Source: Basidiobolus meristosporus CBS 931.73
Taxonomy: Eukaryota; Basidiobolomycota; Basidiobolomycetes; Basidiobolales; Basidiobolaceae
Direction of reading: 5' to 3'
Assembly: GCA_002104905.1 (NCBI GenBank)
Contig: MCFE01000323.1
Location: 1 to 64,000, forward strand
DNA length: 64,000 bases
Shown here in pieces: positions 12,525 through 22,974 of the stretch. Position 1 is the first letter of the stretch; every line of letters starts with the position of its first letter. The notes under the pieces were generated by a model. That model was not told where the DNA came from. It worked only from the letters and a program-made list of their open reading frames with translations, and ran no database searches. A program made the position numbers and the translations under genes.

Positions 12525-13070
12525 CTCCCTTACGTTGAGACGTCTTTTCCTTATATCATCTGATCCATCTGTATCCACGTTGGTTGACCCATCATCGTAA
12601 TATTTTCAATAAATAAGCTTACATCCCAGCTAGAACTAAGATCGAACGAATTCGGTTGTGCAATTTCCTCGTCGGTATTCGTCAAACGCGTTTTGTTTAC
12701 GATGGTGACTTTACAAACTAATCGCCCATCAAACTCGAAATGATGTCACACACGCAAGGCCAACTATGAACGAGTAAGTATGTACGTGTTGGATCTTGTG
12801 ACTTGGCAACTTCGATTCCTTTATTCTGAACTATTTCACAATCGATTATCAAGGCTCGATATTTGTAACGGGTTAAATTGGCTGGGCGAAAGGTTGATAA
12901 AAAGGAAGTGGAGCGAAAGTTCCTCCGGCATGGAAGAAATTGGGTTACGTGAAGAGCAAATGGATTATATGTGATAGAGGGCTGGTAAAGGATTGGTGGC
13001 AGCAGTTGGTGCGGGACGATCGGATGTTTGAGACGCGTTCATCCACATTTCCCCGTGTCCACTAAGCCGT
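12525..13070. other. Intergenic, no supported gene
   Basis: A 64-residue plus-strand frame (12780-12974) has no recognisable features. The stretch ends exactly at the stop codon of the first small-protein gene, which is also the outer end of palindrome arm 1. Confidence 0.4.
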
Positions 13071-13238
13071 TTAGTTCTTAGCTTTGGCTTGGAAGTTGAT
13101 ATAAAGAACTTCCTCACCACGAGCTACCTTGCTGCCATACCAGGTTCCCCCGGCAACCCCTGCACCAACCATCCCGAGCCTTGGTCCATTCGTGGCTACC
13201 CGAGTGATTGCGCTGCGGAATACTCCTATGCCATACAT
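13071..13238 (-). CDS. Small single-pass protein, outer palindrome copy 1 (55 aa)
   Basis: The 55-residue product begins MYGIGVFRSAITRVATNG. A glycine-rich hydrophobic stretch (GMVGAGVAGG) follows, then WYGSKVARGEEVLYINFQAK. It aligns over its length with the three other copies at 16947, 18316 and 21590, with the shared core RS-x(3)-R, PKL/PRL, WYG-x-KV-x-RG-x-EVLYINF. The basic N-terminus plus one membrane-like segment is the layout of many small mitochondrial inner-membrane proteins, but I do not recognise the family. The ATG was chosen because it matches copy 4. The longer open frame on the opposite strand is a shadow. Transcription runs outward, away from the palindrome centre. The last residue differs from copy 4 (N versus S) and the stop is TAA rather than TAG. 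Confidence 0.72.
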   Translation of the reverse strand: MYGIGVFRSAITRVATNGPRLGMVGAGVAGGTWYGSKVARGEEVLYINFQAKAKN

Positions 13239-13911
13239 CTTGCTATGGGTTATGTGCTATGTGCTTTTCTGGTGGGAACCTCGTTTCCTTGTCTGATGAA
13301 GTCTTCCAACGTTCCTGCTGGTATGAGCTTCCCTGATCGAGCCTTCAAGTCGATGAGTTATGAATGGATTGAGACAGGTAAAGTCAGCGCTAGGGCTGGT
13401 GCCTGGACTGATTGAAAGAGGTGAAGAAGCTAACAAGCAAGCTTGTTGACGCATCCTCGGTTCGCACTTCTCTCGCCTTTATACTGCCTGAACCCTCTCA
13501 GCAGGAACGCCCTTCAGATCATTCACCACTCCATCCATGAGCTGATTGGCTCAGCTACTCGGAGGGTAGTACGAGCCTTGTCTGGCAAGCGGTACCGAAC
13601 TCCACTCGGCTTCCTGTCCACCACATCATCCCCGCTGCATCTCCTCCTATCCACTCACCCACAGAGAGCCCACCGTTTGAGCACACCGTGATGGAGATTC
13701 AGCGAATATTCCTCCATGGCCGATGACAAGCAGCCATCAGGATTCATGTGGACGAGCATAGTATTCAGGCTTGTCCAGCCGGGCTACACCTGATTCCCCA
13801 AGATACGCTATCATGAGCTCAGATAGTCATAGTTCCTATCATGAGCTTATCGCGTAGCTGCATACAGAAATAAGCCTCCTTAATCTGCCATGTGCCTACC
13901 AATCTCCCTCG

Positions 13912-13916
<5 letters not shown>

Positions 13917-13942
<26 letters not shown>

Positions 13943-13951
13943 CCTCACTCT
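13917..13951. repeat. CTCACT-type simple repeat (arm 1)
   Basis: A pyrimidine-rich microsatellite of CTCACT/CTCTCA units. The arm 2 counterpart near 20880-20920 is shorter and more interrupted, so repeat length has drifted since the arms were last homogenised. Confidence 0.85.
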
Positions 13952-14576
13952 TGACCTTGTTCATTCCCATTTGCGGACATTGTATTTGCCATTATCATTA
14001 TCGTTGCCATTGCCACTGCATTATCCTCATGGTCACTCGCCTTCCTTTCGCCTGTCCGGCACACATTCCACTGACTCCATCATGACGAAGTATCCTGCTT
14101 ATCGTAAGAAGTGAGGCAGCATTTCGAGACTGATTGCATCATTCCGGCTGGTTTGCAAATTCATGCGCAACCTAGTACTTGCATACATTGTCCTCATCCT
14201 TCCGGATTTCACTCATCTTCATGTGTATACATACTCGCTCTTCCTCACTCTTCCTTACTCTTCCTCACTCTTCCTCGCTCTTCCACTTTCTTTCGGAATG
14301 GGTAGCCATCAGTGTGGGTACATGACATTGTGTATGTGCAACATGGAACAGCCATCAGAATCAGGGGTCAGTCCGCGAGGGATCACCATTCATTGGTGAG
14401 CATACTGGTCGGCCCAATCGGAGCAAACCAGGCGAAAAGAAATCTACCCAAAGCAGAGCAATGGGAAGGCAAGCAATAATGTGGTCAGGTGAAGGATCAC
14501 AAAAATGGCACGAAACACCGTTGCTATGAAGAAGTGGAGTGGGACAAGACGATCAGCAACGAGAATAGTGCTGATG

Positions 14577-14612
14577 GTGTGTGGTGCGGTGTGGTGTGGT
14601 GTGGCGTGGTGC
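14577..14612. repeat. GTGTG/GTGGT simple repeat (arm 1)
   Basis: A run of GTGTGGTGTGGT-type units. The arm 2 counterpart (about 20236-20272) is the CACAC complement with a different unit count. Confidence 0.8.
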
Positions 14613-14910
14613 AAAGCGATGGGATATTCTATTTCACTGAGCACCCTGACCAACAAGCTTGAGGGATATTGAGTGGACATTGAGTGGACGGATGATTGAT
14701 AGGTAACACCAACCAAATGACTTCCTTGCCACTGATCGCGTGGCTCCAGATCAAGATTTCCTTGAATCGCCCACCATTCACCTCCTGTCCCACCATCACC
14801 GCCAAACCAGCCCATATATAGATCCTTCATACAGCACCCAACCTCAACTCCCTGACGTCCATTCCGAAATCCTCCGAACCTTCACATGTCAATGTCATTT
14901 CAATGTCACC

Positions 14911-15655
14911 TTGGCGAAGCTGGCTCAATCACCTACGTGAAATAGATCTGTCAAGAATCAAGGCTTCTTCATTGGCCCGCCAATTTCTTTCACATAATCA
15001 TTCTCACTCAGTAATCAAGACCAGATTTTGCTTCACCTCAACCATCAGTTCTCAAACAAACCAGCGCCGACACGCTTACTCATCACTGATGGTAGAGTGA
15101 TTATCGCGAGTAGGGCCCTGAGGTTCCCACCCAAAAGGAAAAGATCTTTCATGGGAGTGATCTTGCCATTTCCCCTTCCCCTTCCCCTTCCCCTTCCCCT
15201 TTCCATTTCTTCCACACGAACCCTGAGATGGTTGTGTGGTGCGGTTGGTGTGAACATGTAGAGTGCACGAATAGCACATTTGTAATCACGCTCACCATAT
15301 TCACCCCGCTATCTCCCAAAATAGATATCTCCCAATCATCGTCTGTCGTTTACGATTCTGGTGGGTAAATTTGCCGCCATTGAGGCGAGTGCATGGATTT
15401 CTACTGTTGTCTGCGGCCCGTATATTACACAAGCTGGACCGGGATGTTATGAGTAAATATCCCCACTGCCGCTAGCACTATCATCCCCGATCGTCATATA
15501 TTGGAATGAATGTCAGTAAGGAGCTGCAAAACGATGCTTTTTGCAGGATCCCTCTTATTTCAAAGGGCATCTTCACTGTTACGATGATTGCTGCAATGGT
15601 CGTGACCACTATTACCATTATGGCAGCTGCCACTGTAGCCACATACTGTTATGGC
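14911..15655. other. Arm 1-specific block in the palindrome
   Basis: About 750 bp that arm 2 lacks and replaces with about 160 bp (19747-19905). It contains a CCCCTT simple repeat (about 15173-15202). Open frames are short and unconvincing. Near the outer edge, weak similarity continues into the arm 2 block around an ATCACCTA and ATCTGTCAA pair. Part of the block may therefore be old diverged homology rather than a clean insertion. Confidence 0.6.
15173..15202. repeat. CCCCTT hexanucleotide repeat
   Basis: About five CCCCTT units in a row on the plus strand. The reverse strand has regular GGGG runs that could form a G-quadruplex. It lies in the arm 1-specific block, so there is no arm 2 copy. 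Confidence 0.85.
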
Positions 15656-15705
15656 CATGACCATGGTCACGGTCATAACTATTGATTTTTGTGCTGCTCG
15701 AAGAG

Positions 15706-15786
15706 AGAGGGAGAGTGGGACGGAGAGTGAGGGGAGGGGAGGGGAGGGGAGGGCAGGGGAGGAGGGGAGAGGAGAAGGGAGGAGGC
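15706..15786. repeat. Polypurine GGGGA tract (arm 1)
   Basis: A run of GAGGGA and GGGGA units about 80 bp long. The arm 2 counterpart (about 19645-19705) is clearly shorter, with fewer GGGGA units. The regular G4 runs suggest quadruplex or triplex potential. Confidence 0.85.
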
Positions 15787-16946
15787 ATCTTGACTCATTC
15801 ATCCACATACTGGGTCATTCAGATCTAAGATTAGCACATACATGTGATATCACTATTCACTGCTGGTGATGGGAAATTGTCAGTAAGGCTGGTTGTTGAT
15901 CACGTGGGTGGTGAGTGGTGGGCGGTGGGTGGTGAGTGGAGCTATGGATCCTAGAAGAGTGATGGTGATCAGTGAACCCTGGGGCCAATATGGTTGGAAT
16001 GAGTGATCTGGATCATGACCAAATATGGCGGGTGTCTTGATTCCATCCCGTCCCTCATCAGAAGTGCAACCATGCCATACCACACCTCACCACATCATCC
16101 ACTACTCTACTCTGCCCTTCCGCCATTGCCACCACAATCCCTTCAGTTCCCGATTCACCCCTCACTCGTACCAGGTTGACCAGAATGGTTCGACGTATAG
16201 TGGCCACTTTGATCTCTTTTGAACACGATCCATCATGTCTATACCACATACTGAGCCCCGCTCAAAACCACCAATCTATTCATTCTAGTCAGTGACCGCT
16301 TCCTTCACAATCCCTTATATCTCTTCTCTTCATGTCTTCTCCTTACCACCTTCACCTTGAGCTAGCCCCGCGTATGACTACTTCCTTCGCACCATTGTAG
16401 TCGATGTTGCTGTGACTTCGAATGCGTATTGATGCACCTCGTACTAAGGCCAGAGGAAAAGCCACTTGCTTGACACAATAAAACCGCCAAACCATCACGC
16501 ACTCACACATTCGCTCAGACACCGACGCGCGCGTATTCCCATCCATATTATCACCAAGCTTTCCACTGTCTTTGGTACTACCAATGCTCTTTTATTGTTC
16601 ATTTGCAAACATCCTTGCCATGAACTGACATCGGGATCTACGTTTCGGCGCATTAGTGTTGGTGTAAGGTGGTAGGAGGCATGAGGCATGAGGCTCGAGT
16701 ATGGGCGTATGTTCAGGTAAAGGCAAAGGCAAAGGCAATGGCAATGGGATGGCTGATAAGGGGCTGGGGCGCTTGGCCATAGTTTCGTGTATGTACAGGC
16801 ACCGCCATACCCATCGCCCCACTTCTCAACAACCAGCCAGGAAATATGATCATTCGGTTCAGTCTATCTCAATAGGGAGGAGGGGAATCTAGTCTAGTTC
16901 AGTGTCACATGTCGCGAGGGGGAGAGGCTGTGGCAGGGCTGCACTC

Positions 16947-17111
16947 TCAGGCGGTTTGCTTTTTGAAGTTGATGTAGAGGACCTCTTGGCCGCGAATGAC
17001 CTTGTTTCCATACCAGCCAACCCCTAGAATCCCGACACCGAAGGCGGCTAGCTTTGGAGCTTCGGAGACGAAACGAAGGGTGGTGGAGCGAAGAATACTG
17101 GTGGAAGGCAT
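16947..17111 (-). CDS. Small single-pass protein, inner palindrome copy 2 (54 aa)
   Basis: The 54-residue product begins MPSTSILRSTTLRFVSEAPK. A glycine-rich hydrophobic stretch (AAFGVGILGVG) follows, then WYGNKVIRGQEVLYINFKKQ. It is identical to the copy at 18316 from about codon 14 to the stop. Before that the two align but differ at many bases (MPSTSIL versus MFAIPVV). The outer copies are more distant paralogs. The start was set by alignment with the other copies, all of which begin 6-9 residues before the conserved RS. The upstream DNA of the two inner copies is unrelated, so they have separate promoters. Single exon, family not recognised. Confidence 0.75.
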   Translation of the reverse strand: MPSTSILRSTTLRFVSEAPKLAAFGVGILGVGWYGNKVIRGQEVLYINFKKQTA

Positions 17112-18315
17112 CGGGAAGCTTCTTAAACGAGGTGGATGATTTTTGGGACAGGCGGCACTTCGAAATTTATACCATCAAGGAAGGTGATCAAGGTGCGGCA
17201 ACCTGCTTACCAATTGGGTGGGTGTGCTAGAGAACGATGTGCTCAAGATTTGGTTATGGAAGAGATTTGGTAAGCCTGCTCATTGATACTTCAAACGATC
17301 CGTAGGAAACGGTACCTGCCACTATCACATGCTTCATGACCCACTGTGACCAATATCCATTGCAGGATGAGGTTGGTTGGACCTTCATTCCGAATATCTC
17401 CGGGGAGGCGTGGATTTCGAGAAGTCCCCGAAATTCGAGATAATCAGGGAATTGGGTTTAATCAATTTCTATGATCATTAAAGAGCAGGTGCAACGAAAG
17501 AAAAGGCATCGCAACACTCAACCAGTTGATTAGAGGTGTTGGAGCAAGTCACCACATGGTTTCCAGAGCAGCCAAATTTCTCATAGTCATGTTACCAATG
17601 TAACTTCAAACGGTGCGGTAATGATCTATGTATGAACTATCTATCATATCAGCCAACCACATGCACATTCGAGTACGATCCATTATGCCAAGTGACATGA
17701 AATCCCCCAGTAGGTATTGGTTATGGAGAAACACCTGATACTGCTATCTAACGGCGCTACTCGAGCACATGTGTCATTATGATGATTGCACTAATAAAGG
17801 CTGGTCATAACTTACGGTAACGTACAGTGGGAGATTTCCAAGCAACGCCGTGACAGTCATGATTAATCAGGTTATCCTGCAATCGAGCATGTCAACGGTT
17901 TGTCATATTCCATACGGTCTTCAATGCAGAAAACTTATCTAGAATGGGCTAAAACGGATTCACCATCCGTCAAGGGTTCAGTATTCCGCTAAATTGAATT
18001 TCAATACAGATGTCAAATTCCCCTCGGGCAGAATCGGAGGGTGGTGGGGTTCTTTCCGGCACCTCAAATGGGATTTTGATTAAGGTGCAACAGGGATTGA
18101 CTCATTTAAGCTCATTCCAAAGATAGTTCGAGGAAATGAAATTTGTTTATTTCGACCCATACCTTCCTATTTTGGCAGTGTTCAGATCACGGTTCATTGG
18201 CTATCAAGAACTTGTAATTGACGTATCATTGAAATTAATGCCATATCGAATGTATAAAAAGACTTGCCAACGATGTCAAGCAGCCATCAATATTCCGTCT
18301 CATTTCAATATCGAC
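17112..18315. other. Palindrome spacer between the two inner genes
   Basis: About 1.2 kb of non-repeated DNA separates the two outward-facing inner genes. It must hold both promoters. I see no gene in it. A short imperfect hairpin with GTCCCCGAAATTC lies near 17420-17440. A plus-strand frame enters the right-hand gene from 18136, adding 60 codons upstream of the chosen start; it has no homology to the other three copies and is not used. Confidence 0.5.
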
Positions 18316-18480
18316 ATGTTTGCTATTCCAGTCGTTCGTTCCACAGCCCTTCGTATTGTCTCCGAAGCTCCAAAGCTAGCCGCCTTCGGTGTCGGGATTC
18401 TAGGGGTTGGCTGGTATGGAAACAAGGTCATTCGCGGCCAAGAGGTCCTCTACATCAACTTCAAAAAGCAAACCGCCTGA
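18316..18480 (+). CDS. Small single-pass protein, inner palindrome copy 3 (54 aa)
   Basis: The 54-residue product begins MFAIPVVRSTALRIVSEAPK and then matches copy 2 to the last residue, including the segment GVGILGVG and the C-terminus EVLYINFKKQTA. The frame is open back to 18136, but only the ATG at 18316 gives a protein of the same length as its paralogs. The basic N-terminus and single hydrophobic stretch would suit a mitochondrial membrane protein; this is an inference from layout only. It faces right, away from the palindrome centre. Confidence 0.75.
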   Translation: MFAIPVVRSTALRIVSEAPKLAAFGVGILGVGWYGNKVIRGQEVLYINFKKQTA

Positions 18481-19746
18481 GAGTGCAGCCCTGCCACAGC
18501 CTCTCCCCCTCGCGACATGTGACACTGAACTAGACTAGATTCCCCTCCTCCCTATTGAGATAGACTGAACCGAATGATCATATTTCCTGGCTGGTTGTTG
18601 AGAAGTGGGGCGATGGGTATGGCGGTGCCTGTACATACACGAAACTATGGCCAAGCGCCCCAGCCCCTTATCAGCCATCCCATTGCCATTGCCTTTGCCT
18701 TTGCCTTTACCTGAACATACGCCCATACTCGAGCCTCATGCCTCATGCCTCCTACCACCTTACACCAACACTAATGCGCCGAAACGTAGATCCCGATGTC
18801 AGTTCATGGCAAGGATGTTTGCAAATGAACAATAAAAGAGCATTGGTAGTACCAAAGACAGTGGAAAGCTTGGTGATAATATGGATGGGAATGCGCGCGC
18901 GTCGGTGTCTGAGCGCATGTGTGAGTGCGTGATAGTTTGGCTGTTTTATTGTGTCAAGCAAGTGGCTTTTCCTCTGGCCTTGGTACGAGGTGCATCAATA
19001 CGCATTCGAAGTCACAGCAACATCGACTACAATGGTGCGAAGGAAGTAGTCATACGCGGGGCTAGCTCAAGGTGAAGGTGGTGAGGAGAAGACGTGAAGA
19101 GAAGAGATACAAGGGATTGTGAAGGAAGCGGTCACTGACTAGAATGAATAGATTGGTGGTTTTGAGCGGGGCTCAGTATGTGGTATAGACATGATGGATC
19201 GTGTTCAAAAGAGATCAAAGTGGCCACTATACGTCGGACCATTCTGGTCAACCTGGTACGAGCGAGGGGTGAATCGGGAACTGAAGGGATTGTGGTGGCA
19301 ATGGCGGAAGGGCAGAGTAGAGTAGTGGATGATGTGGTGAGGTGTGGTATGGCATGGTTGTACTTCTGATGAGGGACGGGATGCAATCAAGACACCCGCC
19401 ATATTTGGTCATGATCCAGATCACTCATTCCAACCATATTGGCCCCAGGGTTCACTGATCACCATCACTCTTCTAGGATCCATAGCTCCACTCACCACCC
19501 ACCACCCACCACTCACCACCCACGTGATCAACAACCAGCCTTACTGACAATTTCCCATCACCAGCAGTGAATAGTGATATCACATGTATGTGCTAATCTT
19601 AGATCTGAATGACCCAGTATGTGGATGAATGAGTCAAGATGCCTCCTCCCTTCTCCTCTCCCCTCCCCTCCCCTCACTCTCCGTCCCACTCTCCCTCTCT
19701 CTTCGAGCAGCACAAAAATCAATAGTTATGACTGTGACCGTGGTCA

Positions 19747-19759
19747 TTTAGGGTTAGGG
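19747..19759 (+). repeat. Short interstitial telomere-type repeat
   Basis: The bases TTTAGGGTTAGGG occur exactly where homology with arm 1 stops. TTAGGG is the usual telomere unit of filamentous fungi. Two units can arise by chance, but the position at a breakpoint is notable. Confidence 0.6.
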
Positions 19760-19905
19760 TCAGAGTGGCGATATGATGCTCGTTGGAATGAGACCGAAAA
19801 GATGTCCCCAATGGGCGAATCAAAAGGCTCTTCCCATTTTTGACAGATCAATTTCGCATAGGTGATTCAAACCAAATCACCCTCATTATTCTTTTGTAAC
19901 GCGAT
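19747..19905. other. Arm 2-specific replacement block
   Basis: About 160 bp that takes the place of about 750 bp in arm 1. It starts with the telomere-type repeat and contains no open frame of note. The last third shows weak similarity to 14925-14965 in arm 1. Confidence 0.6.
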
Positions 19906-20128
19906 GGTGAAGATGACATTGACATGTGAAGGTTCGGAGGATTTCGGAATGGACGTCAGGGAGTTGAGGTTGGGTGCTGTATGAAGGATCTATATATGGG
20001 CTGGTTTGGCGGTGATGGTGGGACAGGAGGTGAATGGTGGGCGATTCAAGGAAATCTTGATCTGGAGCCACGCGATCAGTGGCAAGGAAGTCATTTGGTT
20101 GGTGTTACCTATCAATCATCCGTCCACT

Positions 20129-20182
20129 CAATGTCCACTCAATGTCCACTCAATGTCCACTCAATATCCACTCAATATCCCT
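20129..20182 (+). repeat. TGTCCACTCAA tandem repeat, expanded in arm 2
   Basis: An 11-12 bp unit (TGTCCACTCAA, later ATATCCACTCA) is repeated about five times. Arm 1 has only about two units at 14669-14695, so the array grew or shrank after the arms formed. Confidence 0.85.
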
Positions 20183-21589
20183 CAAGCTTGTTGGTCAGGG
20201 TGCTCAGTGAAATAGAATATCTCATCGCTTTGCACCACGCCACACCACACCACACCACACCGCACCACACACCATCAGCACTATTCTCGTTGCTGATCGT
20301 CTTGTCCCACTCCACTTCTTCATAGCAACGGTGTTTCGTGCCATTTTTGTGATCCTTCACCTGACCACATTATTGCTTGCCTTCCCATTGCTTTGCTTTG
20401 GGTAGATTTCTTTTCGCCTGGTTTGCTCCGATTGGGCCGACCAGTATGCTCACCAATGAATGGTGATCCCTCGCGGACTGACCCCTGATTCTGATGGCTG
20501 TTCCATGTTGCACATACACAATGTCATGTACCCACACTGATGGCTACCCATTCCGAAAGAAAGTGGAAGAGCGAGGAAGAGTGAGGAAGAGCGAGTATGT
20601 ATACACATGAAGATGAGTGAAATCCGGAAGGATGAGGACAATGCATGCAAGTACTAGGTTGCGCATGAATTTGCAAACCAGCCGGAATGATGCAATCAGT
20701 CTCGAAATGCTGCCTCACTTCTTACGATAAGCAGGATACTTCGTCATGATGGAGTCAGTGGAATGTGTGCCGGACAGGCGAAAGGAAGGCGAGTGACCAT
20801 GAGGATAATGCAGTGGCAATGGCAACGATAATGATAATGGCAAATACAATGTCCGCAAATGGGAATGAACAAGGTCAAGAGTGAGGGTGAGAGGGAGAGA
20901 GTGAGAGCGAGAGCGAGGGAGATTGGTAGGCACATGGCAGATTAAGGAGGCTTATTTCTGTATGCAGCTACGCGATAAGCTCATGATAGGAACTATGACT
21001 ATCTGAGCTCATGATAGCGTATCTTGGGGAATCAGGTGTAGCCCGGCTGGACAAGCCTGAATACTATGCTCGTCCACATGAATCCTGATGGCTGCTTGTC
21101 ATCGGCCATGGAGGAATAATCGCTGAATCTCCATCACGGTGTGCTCAAACGGTGGGCTCTCTGTGGGTGAGTGGATAGGAGGAGATGCAGCGGGGATGAT
21201 GTGGTGGACAGGAAGCCGAGTGGAGTTCGGTACCGCTTGCCAGACAAGGCTCGTACTACCCTCCGAGTAGCTGAGCCAATCAGCTCATGGATGGAGTGGT
21301 GAATGATCTGAAGGGCGTTCCTGCTGAGAGGGTTCAGGCAGTATAAAGGCGAGAGAAGCGCGAACCGAGGATGCATCAGCAAGTTTACTTGTTAGCTTCT
21401 TCACCTCTTTCAATCAGTCCAGGCACCAGCCCTAGCGCTGACTTTACCTTCGGTCTCAATCCATTCATAACTCATCGACTTGAAGGCTCGATCAGCGAAG
21501 CTCATACCAGCAGGAGCGTTGGAAGACTTCATCAGACAAGGAAACGAGGTTCCCACCAGAAAAGCACATAGCACATAACCCATAGCAAG

Positions 21590-21757
21590 ATGTATGGCAT
21601 AGGAGTATTCCGCAGCGCAATCACTCGGGTAGCCACGAATGGACCAAGGCTCGGGATGGTTGGTGCAGGGGTTGCCGGGGGAACCTGGTATGGCAGCAAG
21701 GTAGCTCGTGGTGAGGAAGTTCTTTATATCAACTTCCAAGCCAAAGCTAAGAGCTAG
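21590..21757 (+). CDS. Small single-pass protein, outer palindrome copy 4 (55 aa)
   Basis: The 55-residue product begins MYGIGVFRSAITRVATNG, continues through a glycine-rich segment and ends VLYINFQAKAKS. It is nearly identical to copy 1 (13071) and a clear paralog of copies 2 and 3. It lies about 3.1 kb beyond copy 3 in the same orientation. Homology between the arms ends at its stop codon, so copies 1 and 4 have different downstream DNA. Family not recognised. Confidence 0.72.
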   Translation: MYGIGVFRSAITRVATNGPRLGMVGAGVAGGTWYGSKVARGEEVLYINFQAKAKS

Positions 21758-22970
21758 GTGGCTCATTGGAAAAATTGAGAACTAAGCTCCTCCCGTATGC
21801 TAGATAGCTTTACCATTCCAAACCGTGTCAATTGCTCTACAGATACGTTTATCTTCGGGCAGAAATATATCCTCTACTGCCAAGGAAATTCGGTTTCAAA
21901 TCATCACATCCTTATCTACATGCATATCCATATCCGTATTCTATACCCCACAAACTTAGCACGCAGCCTGTCATGTCGGGCATTTTTCATAAAGATCTAC
22001 GAAAACCGAACGCACTTTATTTTCACCATGTATTCCAAGTGGCGCTTCCCACATCTTTTGAGACGCGCCAAACCTCTCGCCAATCATCATTTCCACTCAT
22101 CTCCAATTCTGTATCCCATGTGGAGCAACGGACCATCGATTCCCTTCTCCATGCCCTGACAATTGACAGTTGTGGGTATAACATGCTTGCAAGCCGTTTG
22201 AACCTGGTACTCAAGTCATTTCGTGGTGTCATGTAGAGTTTCCCTTGAAGCTACATCCGGAAATGCCTGCTTTACTATAATCACCACTTGCATATTGGGA
22301 AAGAGCCTTGCGTTACTTTGCCAATATACTCCTTACCGTGAAACAAATTGGTCACTTGTAACATCAAAGCCAGCTTTACTAACTAACTTGTTGTCCATAC
22401 ATCAGTGTTGTTTAGCTTAGCTATTCAATAGGCATGTGTCTACTGGTGAAAATCCCGACTTAAACTACTTACACAGTTGCTATAGATATGTCATATTGGC
22501 TTTAATGGTCCGTGTCGGATTGATTACTCCTATTATATAAGTATACAGTTCCCAGTGCTTACAATGTGCAGTTGGCAGTAACCACTTTAGGTGGCCTATC
22601 TATTCATCAAATCTGCAGCTCATCCAATCCTCAAGTGTACGTTGCAGTTTATCCACGAGTGTGATTATTATTTGGAGCTCATCTGGATGATTTCTGGTAA
22701 TGAACACTTGGTGGTAGCTTATCAATCTTCCCAATTTTCTCGGGCATTTCAAGTATCGCATTTGACCTGAAACGCCCTTGGTACAACTTTATCATTGGTG
22801 TTGGGTTGGTAGACTTGCTCAATATGCCTTTGATTGTAGTGGCAAAAAGTACTGGTTGTAGTAAATTATATAGCTACATTTAGGCACTCCTTTGACTCTG
22901 TCACTTTGATCACAACTTATGTCTGTACTGGATTCATGGTATATCTTGCCTAAGCTATTTGCCAAAATTC
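21758..22970. other. Transition into transposon-rich DNA, no supported gene
   Basis: Composition becomes clearly AT-rich after about 22400. Frames of 113-134 residues overlap here (21797-22236 and 22819-23160) without recognisable domains. I see no clean element boundary. Confidence 0.4.
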
Positions 22971-22974
22971 CCTG

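Larger units (their letters stand above)
13071..17070 (+). repeat. Palindrome arm 1 (inverted repeat with 18357-21757)
   Basis: Read in reverse complement, this arm aligns with 18357-21757 with only scattered substitutions and small indels. Its outer end is the stop codon of the outer small-protein gene; beyond that only about 20 bases remain alignable. Its inner end lies about 14 codons into the inner small-protein gene. The arm is about 600 bp longer than arm 2, mainly because 14911-15655 has no close counterpart. Both arms carry the same order: outer gene, simple repeats, inner gene. Confidence 0.9.
18357..21757 (-). repeat. Palindrome arm 2 (inverted repeat with 13071-17070)
   Basis: Inverted, slightly shorter copy of arm 1. 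It starts inside the inner gene and ends at the stop codon of the outer gene. It differs from arm 1 by scattered substitutions, shorter polypurine tracts, an expanded TGTCCACTCAA repeat and the replacement block at 19747-19905. Confidence 0.9.

Noticed and set aside
13089-13415. 108-residue plus-strand frame over the outer small-protein gene
   Set aside because: It is the antisense shadow of the 55-residue gene. The minus-strand protein has three paralogs in the window; this frame has none except its mirror copy at 21410-21766.
14444-14830. 128-residue minus-strand frame in arm 1 (and its mirror in arm 2)
   Set aside because: It runs through the TGTGG and TCCACTCAA simple repeats. The two arms give different lengths and sequences, as expected for non-coding DNA.
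18136-18315. 60-codon upstream extension of the right inner small-protein gene
   Set aside because: It is open but has no counterpart in the other three copies, which start 6-9 residues before the conserved RS.
20129-20182. TGTCCACTCAA repeats as a CRISPR-like array
   Set aside because: The units are contiguous, with no spacers, in a fungal genome. It is a minisatellite.
21797-22236. Overlapping frames of 120 and 134 residues after arm 2
   Set aside because: Two overlapping frames of similar length in unremarkable sequence, without domains or splice logic.
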